Assembly (NCBI RefSeq): GCF_016429015.1
Contig: NZ_JAELTU010000008.1
Span: 19,191-83,190 of the forward strand
Reading direction: 5' to 3'
Length of the DNA stretch: 64,000 nt
Origin: Rhizobium sp. ASV20
GTDB lineage: Bacteria > Pseudomonadota > Alphaproteobacteria > Rhizobiales > Rhizobiaceae
The position numbers were made by a program, and so were the translations under genes. Position 1 is the first letter of the stretch, and the number at the start of each line of letters is the position of its first letter. Below are positions 57,591-64,000 of this stretch, one piece after another. The notes under the pieces were generated by a model, which saw only the letters and a program-made list of their open reading frames with translations, did no database searches and was not told the origin of the DNA.

Positions 57591-57606
57591 TAGAGCTAAA
57601 CGGAAA

Positions 57607-57629
57607 GCCGCGCATGGTCAATGCGCGGC
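57607..57629 (-). terminator. Hairpin at the end of the amino-acid ABC operon
   Basis: GCCGCGCAT and ATGCGCGGC form a perfect 9-bp stem with loop TGACC on the minus strand, then CTTTCC, 35 bp after the ATPase stop. Its loop and 3' arm overlap the putative leader promoter. Confidence 0.65.
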
Positions 57630-57663
57630 GTATTCTCCGGAGCGAGTACTCTAACAGGCGATT

Positions 57664-58425
57664 CTAGATGTCGTAGCTGTGGCCGGCGTTCAGCGTCGAG
57701 ATGAACTGCTTGGTGCGCTGCTGCGAGGGGTTGGAGAAGACATTGTGTGAAGAGCCGGTCTCGACGATGTTGCCGGCTTCGAGGAACACCACGTTGTTGG
57801 CGATCTTCGAGGCAAGCCGCAGGTCGTGTGTTGCCATGACCATAGTCGTGCCTTCTTTGGCAAGCTTGCCGAGCACGTCGACCACTTCCGCTGCAAGTTC
57901 CGGATCGAGCGCCGAGGTCGGCTCGTCGCAGAGCAGCACGCGCGGCGAGGGCGCAAGCGCGCGGGCGATGGCGACTCGCTGCTGCTGGCCGCCCGAGAGT
58001 GTCGAGGGCCACGCATCCATCTTGTGGGCCATGCCGACCTTGGTCAGCAGTTCCACGGCGCGGGCGCGCGCCTTGTCTGCCGGCCAGCGCAGGACGGTCG
58101 TCAGGCCCTCCATGACATTTTGGATCGCGGTCTGGTGCGGAAAGAGCTGGAAATTCTGGAAAACCATGCCGGTCTGGCGGCGGATTTTCTGGATGTCCTG
58201 CCAGGCCGGCTTTTTGCCTGGCTGAAAGGTGGCTGCCTCATCGCCGATGCGGACTGTTCCGGCGGTCGGGATCTCCAGAAGGTTGATGCAACGCAGCAGC
58301 GTGCTCTTGCCGCCGCCCGAGGGGCCGACGAGCGCCGTCACCGTGCCCTCCGGAAAGACGAGGCTGATATCTTTCAGGATGACGTTTTCGCCGAAGCGCT
58401 TTTCGATATGTGACAGCTCGATCAT
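57664..58425 (-). CDS. Polar amino-acid ABC transporter ATPase
   Basis: 253 residues. Walker [22 protein letters not shown]-loop [20 protein letters not shown], signature [20 protein letters not shown] and [18 protein letters not shown] are those of the GlnQ/HisP/TcyN family. It powers import together with the permease whose stop overlaps its start by 4 bp. Last gene of a binding protein-permease-ATPase operon. Confidence 0.93.
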   Translation of the reverse strand: MIELSHIEKRFGENVILKDISLVFPEGTVTALVGPSGGGKSTLLRCINLLEIPTAGTVRIGDEAATFQPGKKPAWQDIQKIRRQTGMVFQNFQLFPHQTAIQNVMEGLTTVLRWPADKARARAVELLTKVGMAHKMDAWPSTLSGGQQQRVAIARALAPSPRVLLCDEPTSALDPELAAEVVDVLGKLAKEGTTMVMATHDLRLASKIANNVVFLEAGNIVETGSSHNVFSNPSQQRTKQFISTLNAGHSYDI

Positions 58426-59105
58426 GTCCTTGCCTCCTCCAGCGTGCCGCCGGAGCGGGCGAAGCGGCGTTCGAGGTAGCCCTGCAGCGTCGACAGGAAG
58501 GTGCTGAGCACGAGATAGATGATGGCGGCCTCGATATAGAGGATCAGCGGCTCATAGGTCGTCGCCACGATGCGCTGCGCGGCCTGGAAGAGTTCCGGCA
58601 CGGTGATGGCGGCGGCAAGCGAGGTATCCTTGACCAGCGAGATGAAGGTATTCGACAGCGGCGGCACCGCAACGCGGGCTGCTTGCGGCAGGATGGTGCG
58701 GCTCATGGCCTGGCGCCAGTTCATGCCGATCGAATAGGCGGCTTCCCACTGGCCCTTCGGTACGGAGGAGATGACGGCGCGGATGATTTCGGACGTATAG
58801 GCGCCGACGCTGAGGGTAAAGCCGATCACCGCCGCCGGGAATGCATCGAGCAGGATGCCGAGGCTCGGCAGGCCGTAGAAGATGACGAAGAGCTGCACCA
58901 GAAGCGGCGTGCCGCGGATCACCCAGACATAGAAGCGGGCGACGGCGACCAGCGGCGGCGGCCCGAACAGCCTTGTCACGGCGGTGATGAGGCCGAGCAG
59001 CAGGCCGAGGACGAAGGTGATCAATGTGAGCGGGATGGTGAAGACGAGCCCTGCCCAAAGCAGCGTGCCCAAAGACTCCCACATCAGTTGCAACCAGTGC
59101 TCCAC
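58422..59105 (-). CDS. Polar amino-acid ABC transporter permease
   Basis: 227 residues with five membrane segments. The HisM/GlnP-type features are VWVIRGTPLLVQLFVIFYGL, AYTSEIIRAVISSVPKGQWE and AAYSIGMNWRQAMSRTILPQ (EAA loop). One permease gene only, so the channel is presumably a homodimer. It starts 88 bp after the binding-protein gene, with a hairpin in between. Confidence 0.93.
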   Translation of the reverse strand: MEHWLQLMWESLGTLLWAGLVFTIPLTLITFVLGLLLGLITAVTRLFGPPPLVAVARFYVWVIRGTPLLVQLFVIFYGLPSLGILLDAFPAAVIGFTLSVGAYTSEIIRAVISSVPKGQWEAAYSIGMNWRQAMSRTILPQAARVAVPPLSNTFISLVKDTSLAAAITVPELFQAAQRIVATTYEPLILYIEAAIIYLVLSTFLSTLQGYLERRFARSGGTLEEART

Positions 59106-59130
59106 GCAGATGCGACCTTTCCATAAGAGA

Positions 59131-59158
59131 ATGCGTCCGGAGATGACCCCGGACGCAT
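59131..59158. terminator. Intercistronic hairpin between binding protein and permease
   Basis: ATGCGTCCGG and CCGGACGCAT form a perfect 10-bp stem with an 8-base loop. On the minus (coding) strand no U-run follows, so it probably causes partial termination or protects the binding-protein mRNA end rather than stopping all transcription. Confidence 0.65.
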
Positions 59159-59192
59159 CTTTTTCACAATTTAGCGTTTCTGCCTATTCCCC

Positions 59193-59966
59193 TTACTTCG
59201 AAACGTCCTGTCCGAAGTATTTCTGGGAGATCTTGGCATAGGTGCCATCAGCCTTGATGTCGGCCAAAGCCTTGTTGATAGCGGCCTGCAGCTCCGGCTC
59301 GCCCTTGCGGATGATGGCGGCGGAATAATCGGCATTGGCCTGCTGGGCGACGATCTTCACCGGCGCATCGGGCTTGTGCTTCTTGAAGTCGAGGAAGGAA
59401 AGGCTGTCGTTGATGGTGGCATCGGCGCGGCCGGTCAGCACGAGCTGGATCGACTGGTCGAAGCCATCGGTGCCGACGAGTTCGGCGCCGGACTCAGTGG
59501 CGAGCTTGCCGAAGTTGCTGGTCAGCGACTGTGCGGACTTCTTGCCCTTCAGATCGGGGAAATCCTTGATGTCGGTATTGCTGTCCTTGACGATCAGCAC
59601 GGCCTTGGAGGCGATGTAGGGATCGGAGAAGTCGTACTTCTTCTTGCGGGCATCGGTGACGCCGACTTCGTTGATGACGGTGTCGTAGCGGTTGGCGTCG
59701 AGGCCGGCGATCAGGCCGTCCCACTTGCCTTCCAGGAACTGCGCCTTGACGCCGAGCTTGGCGGCGATGGCTTCGGCGATCTCGACATCGAAGCCGGTGA
59801 GCTTGCCGCTCTCGTCATGATAGGTGAAGGGCGCATAGGTGCCTTCCGTGCCGACCTTCAGCACGCCGGCAGTCTGGATCGCCTTGAGATTGTCGCCGGC
59901 ATGGGCAGGCGCGAGAAGCGCAGCCTGCACAAGGGCGGCGGCGGCTACAGTCTTCAACCAGTTCAT
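59193..59966 (-). CDS. Polar amino-acid (cystine-like) ABC substrate-binding protein
   Basis: 257 residues. Signal peptide AAAALVQAALLAPAHAGD, cleaved near residue 23. Family-3 binding-protein core: LKVGTEGTYAPFTYHDESGK, then LTGFDVEIAEAIAAKLGVK, KWDGLIAGLDANRYDTVINE and DFSDPYIASKAVLIV. The TEGTYAPF and DESGKLTGFDVE segments resemble cystine-binding FliY/TcyJ, so L-cystine is a reasonable guess. The ATG at 59966 follows GGAAGA; the longer frame adds a basic tail not seen in the family. Confidence 0.92.
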   Translation of the reverse strand: MNWLKTVAAAALVQAALLAPAHAGDNLKAIQTAGVLKVGTEGTYAPFTYHDESGKLTGFDVEIAEAIAAKLGVKAQFLEGKWDGLIAGLDANRYDTVINEVGVTDARKKKYDFSDPYIASKAVLIVKDSNTDIKDFPDLKGKKSAQSLTSNFGKLATESGAELVGTDGFDQSIQLVLTGRADATINDSLSFLDFKKHKPDAPVKIVAQQANADYSAAIIRKGEPELQAAINKALADIKADGTYAKISQKYFGQDVSK

Positions 59967-60199
59967 CGTTTTCTTCCGTTTCTTGAGAGCGGTTTCGATC
60001 AATGCGGCATACATTGCAGAAATACCGCATCGAGAAAGCGTAGAAAACTGCGAAAGAAAGCGGCAAATGCGAATATTTTTCTCAAAGAGGGAGTGGTGGC
60101 GATTTTTGGTGAGAACGAGATGCCGGCGAATATCATTCGCCGCCGGAGGCGTCTCTCATCCGCGGTGAGTGCGGCATATCCAGCCGAGTTGTGGCGAAG

Positions 60200-60724
60200 T
60201 TAATGTGTCCGCTTGATCCCGCATGTTTTGATCCAGTCTGCCGGCAGTACGTTGACGGCGACATCTGGCTTCACTTCAACCAAGGCCATGCGGCTGTAGC
60301 TCCAGATGTACGGCACGCAATGTCTTAGAGCGGCGGAATGGACGTAAAGCTGAAATTCGCGGGGCACTTCGCGAATGGAATCGAAAAATGAGTGTTGAAG
60401 TTCCAGATCCGGCTGAAATTCGAAGATCGCCTCCCTTCTCTTCCAATCTGCATAGGTTCCGACTGAGAACACACCCAGAAGCATCCCTACAGCAAGAAAG
60501 ACTGGCGGGCGAAAAACCGCACCAAGCCAAGGCATGAACGTGCGAGAGGTTATGAGCGTGGCGAACGCAACAGTTGCGGTCAGCACAATTCCCTCGAACG
60601 GAATGCCAAGTCGATCCGCAAATGTGATAGAAAGTGCAATGAATGTATATATATTACCGCAGATCAGTAATGAGATAACACAATAAACGATGATGGAAAG
60701 CACGAGAGATATCAATACTTCCAT
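60200..60724 (-). CDS. Hypothetical membrane protein, AT-richer than neighbours
   Basis: 174 residues. Two to three N-terminal hydrophobic segments (LISLVLSIIVYCVISLLICG, GIVLTATVAFATLI, PVFLAVGMLLGVFSVGTYA) followed by a soluble C-terminal half with HSFFDSIREVPREFQLYVHS and aromatic residues. I recognise no family. The 5' end and upstream region are visibly AT-richer than the rest of the window, which hints at recent acquisition. Confidence 0.6.
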   Translation of the reverse strand: MEVLISLVLSIIVYCVISLLICGNIYTFIALSITFADRLGIPFEGIVLTATVAFATLITSRTFMPWLGAVFRPPVFLAVGMLLGVFSVGTYADWKRREAIFEFQPDLELQHSFFDSIREVPREFQLYVHSAALRHCVPYIWSYSRMALVEVKPDVAVNVLPADWIKTCGIKRTH

Positions 60725-61067
60725 ATGCTAATCCATCTGAATGAAGTTATAATTTTGAATTTACCAAGTTTGCCAGCTATTGAGTTGGCATCCATATTCT
60801 AACGGCTGCTGCGCCCCGAGACCGGCTGTAAGCAGTCTGATAAGAATTATCAAAATCAACTTATAATTGACAATGTGTTGCACAGCAACTTCTTGCTTGC
60901 CGTCATTGATGTCATTTGAGCGGGGAGACAATCTGATCTGCTTTTGGCAAAGCGCTTGTCATGCTATCGCTCAAGCTCTTCGGGACTGGCATTTTCGTAG
61001 CCCAAGTCCGGGCTCTACCCTATCGGCCCTCGCGTCGCCCGCTGCGACATCACTACGGTATTGATTG
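60725..61067. other. AT-rich intergenic region ahead of the LysR gene
   Basis: 343 bp between two divergent genes, AT-rich at 60725-60880. I see no ORF or RNA feature that I can support; it should contain promoters for both sides. Confidence 0.4.
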
Positions 61068-62006
61068 ATGCATCCGAGACTTCTCAGGACATTCCTCGCC
61101 GTCGCCCGCAACAGAAGCTTCACGCGCGCTGCCGAGGAGGTTCACCTCGCGCAATCGAGTGTCAGCGATCAGATGCAGACCTTGGAGGCAGAGCTAGGCG
61201 CCGAGCTCTTCGTCCGCTCGCGGCAAGGTTTGGATTTGACATCGGCCGGCAACGCCCTGGTCTCCTATGCCGAGGAAATCCTGTTGTTAGCGGACGAGGC
61301 GCGGATAGCCATCGCCGCTGCGGGCGGTTCCACGAAAGGAACCGTCACCATCGGCGCGCTTGAGACCATTGCTTCCGTCCGGTTGCCGGAATGGCTGGCC
61401 GGCTTTCAGGCGACACATTCGGACATCGCGCTTCGGTTGAAGATAGCCGGAACCGGCGAGTTGATGCGCAAGCTCGAAGCCGGTGAGCTCGACGTCGTCT
61501 TCTGTTTCGACGGCGGTGGCCTTGATGAGCGTTTTGTGAAGCGTGCGGTTGCCAGAGAAGCGCTGGTTCTCGTGGCGCCAAAGGGCGGCGCCTTTGACGG
61601 GCGACAGCCGGATCTGGCCGAACTTGCCACGGTCGATTTTCTGGCAACCGAGGTTGGATGCGTTTATCGCGCCCTGTTCGACAGAGCCTTTTCCGAGGCT
61701 GGTCTGGCGCCGCCGAGGCTTGCCGCAGAGGCCGGGAGCATCGGCGCGATTGCGAGGCTGGTCGCCGCGGGGGCCGGCATGGGACTGGTGCCGCGCCTAG
61801 CCGTCGCCGATGCCATCGATCGTGGCGAGATCAATGAGCTGCGCTGGCCCGGGCCGTCGCAAACTGTTACGCTTGTCATGATCTGGCGGCGCCGGCGCGT
61901 GCAGCCGCCGCCGCTGAAGTTGCTGCTGGCGGCTGCGGGGGAAGGCTTTGCGTCGGTTAAATCAACCGATGTCCGCCCTCAACATGCAGTACAGTTCCAG
62001 TCGTAA
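61068..62006 (+). CDS. LysR-family transcriptional regulator
   Basis: 312 residues. The N-terminal winged HTH reads LLRTFLAVARNRSFTRAAEE, then VHLAQSSVSDQMQTLEAELG and ELFVRSRQGLDLTSAG; the co-inducer domain follows from about 90 (GTVTIGALETIASVRLPEWL). The ATG at 61068 directly follows a TTG and is preferred. It converges on an SDR gene with 50 bp of 3' overlap, and the SDR may be a target. Inducer unknown. Confidence 0.92.
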   Translation: MHPRLLRTFLAVARNRSFTRAAEEVHLAQSSVSDQMQTLEAELGAELFVRSRQGLDLTSAGNALVSYAEEILLLADEARIAIAAAGGSTKGTVTIGALETIASVRLPEWLAGFQATHSDIALRLKIAGTGELMRKLEAGELDVVFCFDGGGLDERFVKRAVAREALVLVAPKGGAFDGRQPDLAELATVDFLATEVGCVYRALFDRAFSEAGLAPPRLAAEAGSIGAIARLVAAGAGMGLVPRLAVADAIDRGEINELRWPGPSQTVTLVMIWRRRRVQPPPLKLLLAAAGEGFASVKSTDVRPQHAVQFQS

Positions 62007-62691
62007 AGCCGTTGCCCATCAGATAGCCGATGGCGTCGGCTATATCCTCGGGCTGCCCAACACGTCCGGCCGGTAGCCGCTTGGCCATGGCATCCAGGGT
62101 CTCGTTTCTTTTGTCGCCGGCGACGAATGCCCAGATCGGCGTGTCAACCCAGCCGGGCGATACGGCGTTCACGCGGATCGGCGCCAGTTCGACCGCAAGC
62201 GCACGCACCAGTCCTTCCAGCGCCGCATTGATTGCCGCCACGACAGATCCGCGCGCCGAGGGGCGATAGGCTGCAATGCCGGAGGTGAAGGTGAGGGAGC
62301 CGGAAGGCGACAGTGCGGGCGCGCCGTGTTTCGCCAGCAGCAGTGGGCCGAAGAATTTGCTGTCGACGACCCTTTGGGCGGCGCTCAAGTCCACGTTAGG
62401 CAGGAGTTCATAGGCTCCCTCGATATCGGCAGCGGTGCTCACGATGTGATCGAGCGTGCCGATGCGATCGAACATGGCGGCTACCTCCGCCTCTCGAGAA
62501 ATGTCCATCGTCACCGTCGATAGTGCCGGATGCGACAGTTCCGCGCTGACACGGTCGAGCTTTTCCGCATTCCGTCCGGCGATGATGACTTCCGCTCCGG
62601 CGGTAAGGGATTGCTTCGCCAGCGCCAAGCCCATTCCCGAACTGCCGCCGACAATCAAAATCCTTGAGTTCGCTATATGTTTCAGTGCCAT
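61957..62691 (-). CDS. Short-chain dehydrogenase/reductase
   Basis: 244 residues. Dinucleotide motif ILIVGGSSGMGLALAKQSLT with GRNAEKLDRV, and a C-terminal part VNAVSPGWVDTPIWAF, then GRVGQPEDIADAIGYLMGNG. The active-site area reads FTSGIAAYRPSARGSVVAAI: the usual YxxxK is not present (Tyr then Pro-Ser-Ala and no Lys four residues on), so catalysis is questionable. I chose the ATG at 62691, nine bases after AGGA; one at 62700 is possible. Confidence 0.85.
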   Translation of the reverse strand: MALKHIANSRILIVGGSSGMGLALAKQSLTAGAEVIIAGRNAEKLDRVSAELSHPALSTVTMDISREAEVAAMFDRIGTLDHIVSTAADIEGAYELLPNVDLSAAQRVVDSKFFGPLLLAKHGAPALSPSGSLTFTSGIAAYRPSARGSVVAAINAALEGLVRALAVELAPIRVNAVSPGWVDTPIWAFVAGDKRNETLDAMAKRLPAGRVGQPEDIADAIGYLMGNGFTTGTVLHVEGGHRLI

Positions 62692-63087
62692 GTTTCTCAT
62701 TCCTACAACTAATGACCGCAGGGGGACACTTGGCAGAGACAGGCGGAGAGCGAAAACGGAGAAAACCGATGGCGCTATCGGCAAGTCCGATGGCGGCCTG
62801 GCAGCTGGATTTGAGGCAGGATGAAAAGAAACCTGATCGGCGCGCCACAGTTTCGGATGTCAACAATGCGAGAATGGAATAAACAACCATGAGGTGCGCA
62901 AACGATATCGAGGCCTTCCTGCTCGCGGTATCGTCAGCCGCTACGCCTCTATGAATGAGCAAGCATAGACTTGCCGGTGCAAGCAGGGTGTTTGACGTCG
63001 GCTACCGGCCTTTCGTCATCGTCCACATCGTTTGAGCGGCGGCAGCTAACCAAACTACAATACGGTCCGCTCTTGGAAACTCTTATC
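62692..63087. other. Intergenic region, no supported gene
   Basis: 396 bp between divergent SDR and GNAT genes. ORFs here (for example 62664-62882) lack ribosome sites and family resemblance. Promoters for both flanking genes are expected but not identifiable. Confidence 0.4.
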
Positions 63088-63618
63088 ATGCTATCGCTAA
63101 AACCCTTTTCGACAGAGCATTTCGCAGTTTTGTCCGGCTGGTTCGACAATGAGAGGGAGTTGGCTCAGTGGGGCGGTCCGGGCTTCAGCCATCCGCTTGA
63201 CGCTTCGCAGCTTGCTCCCCTGCTTCAGGCGGGCCATGGCGACCGCCCGGAGCGGCTCTGCTGGATGGCGGAGGACGAAAGCTCAAGCCCGGTGGGTCAT
63301 GTTCAGCTGGTCTATGATTGGCAGAACGGGGTGGCGCGGATAGCAAGGGTCGTGCTGGCGCCTGCCATGCGCGGCAAGGGCTTCGCCGCTCCGATGCTGA
63401 AGCTGGTTCTGGATAAGGCTTTCTCGGAAGAGGCAATCGAGCGGGTGGAGCTCAATGTCTACACCTGGAACGAGCCGGCCATACGCACTTACGCAAAACT
63501 CGGCTTTGTCAGGGAAGGCGTGCGGCGATCCTCCGCAAAGGTCGGGGACGAGCGATGGGATACCGCGATCATGGGCATGCTCCGAACCGAATGGAATGAT
63601 CTGACCGGGAGCATCTGA
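63088..63618 (+). CDS. GNAT family N-acetyltransferase
   Basis: 176 residues from the ATG at 63088. LKPFSTEHFAVLSGWFDNER opens the domain, GHVQLVYDW is the central strand, ARVVLAPAMRGKGFAAPMLK is the acetyl-CoA loop (RGKGFA) and NVYTWNEPAIRTYAKLGFVR the end, as in RimJ/RimL-type acetyltransferases. Substrate unknown. The longer in-frame extension upstream has no family sequence. Confidence 0.85.
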   Translation: MLSLKPFSTEHFAVLSGWFDNERELAQWGGPGFSHPLDASQLAPLLQAGHGDRPERLCWMAEDESSSPVGHVQLVYDWQNGVARIARVVLAPAMRGKGFAAPMLKLVLDKAFSEEAIERVELNVYTWNEPAIRTYAKLGFVREGVRRSSAKVGDERWDTAIMGMLRTEWNDLTGSI

Positions 63619-63636
63619 TCTGGTCGAACATCCGTG

Positions 63637-64000
63637 TCAGGCTCTTTGCCGCCTTTTCCATGCTTCCGTTATGGTCGCCACCAAGGCATCCAGCGGGTTG
63701 GTGGTGTCGATTTCGAGATCGTAGCGGCAATAGTCGTGCGTTTTCAGATGATGACGAGCTTCGCCGATACAGCGGTTGCCGCGCTCCCGTTCGCGGCGCT
63801 CGATCTCTTCGATCGGAGCATGCACACCAACCCAGAAAACGTCGAGATGCGCGAATAGACGGTTGAGCTGGTCGGCCCAGCTCTGCTCCTCGACGATGTG
63901 TTCCACGATCAGGTCGTTGCCGGCGGCGGCGAATGCGGCGATGGAGCGGTGAAATCCGTCGAAGAACTTGCTGCGTTCGCTGGGCGATCCATTTTCGGCA
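63637..64000 (-). CDS. Chloramphenicol phosphotransferase-like kinase (5' end outside window)
   Basis: The frame is open from the right edge down to a stop at 63637. Visible residues include GSPSERSKFFDGFHRSIAAF, AAGNDLIVEHIVEEQSWADQ, VFWVGVHAPIEEIERRERER and LEIDTTNPLDALVATITEAW, which fit the C-terminal two-thirds of CPT-like P-loop kinases. The Walker A motif would lie beyond the window. Such proteins phosphorylate small molecules; a resistance role is not shown. Confidence 0.75.
   Translation of the reverse strand, partial: AENGSPSERSKFFDGFHRSIAAFAAAGNDLIVEHIVEEQSWADQLNRLFAHLDVFWVGVHAPIEEIERRERERGNRCIGEARHHLKTHDYCRYDLEIDTTNPLDALVATITEAWKRRQRA

Overview
The window looks like a chromosomal segment of a Rhizobium/Agrobacterium-type alphaproteobacterium. 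The strongest pointers are the order ndvA (cyclic beta-1,2-glucan exporter) - expR-type LuxR regulator - pyc (pyruvate carboxylase, closely resembling the Rhizobium etli enzyme as I remember it), an ExoB-type UDP-glucose 4-epimerase, OpgC, and many ABC uptake systems. Recognition is from memory of protein families; no search was run.

Positions 1-16348 are a surface-polysaccharide (O-antigen type) locus. A partial GT4 glycosyltransferase is followed by a decayed Tn3-family transposon (1014-5127) with both 38-bp inverted repeats and a 5-bp TATAT target duplication still visible. Next comes a tightly coupled run of eleven genes: gmd, an fcl/colC-like epimerase-reductase, a ColD-like 3-dehydratase with the PLP lysine replaced by histidine, the ABC exporter wzm-wzt, a GT10 and a GT11 fucosyltransferase-like enzyme, a hexapeptide acetyltransferase and three GT2 enzymes. 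Together they suggest a glycan containing L-fucose and/or the dideoxysugar colitose, finished in the cytoplasm and exported by Wzm/Wzt.

Positions 16368-24162 are a gene graveyard around one intact galE: a wrecked dTDP-rhamnose operon (rfbC, an rfbB/rfbD deletion fusion, rfbA), a second Tn3 remnant (divergent tnpA and tnpR fragments), a broken LysE exporter, an SDR tail, and decayed virB9-virB10-virB11 of a type IV secretion system.

Positions 24163-34381 return to intact genes: an O-antigen ligase/polymerase, an initiating sugar-phosphate transferase and a divergent SDR reductase (resembling the R. etli WreU/WreQ pair), a TviB/WbpO-type UDP-sugar dehydrogenase, a ClpP-fold secreted protein, a DUF1275 membrane protein, exoB, a phosphonate-monoester-hydrolase-like sulfatase-superfamily enzyme and a DUF1993 protein.

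Positions 34858-44973 hold two uptake operons: a CUT2 sugar/polyol ABC system and a dipeptide/oligopeptide ABC system led by an M19 dipeptidase. Positions 45003-54723 carry small ORFs, intergenic repeats, opgC, ndvA, expR and pyc. Positions 54753-64000 carry an MBL hydrolase, two GNAT acetyltransferases, a Bcr/CflA-type MFS exporter preceded by what looks like a leaderless Leu/Val-rich leader-peptide attenuator, a cystine-like ABC importer, an AT-rich orphan, a LysR/SDR convergent pair and a partial chloramphenicol-phosphotransferase-like gene at the edge.
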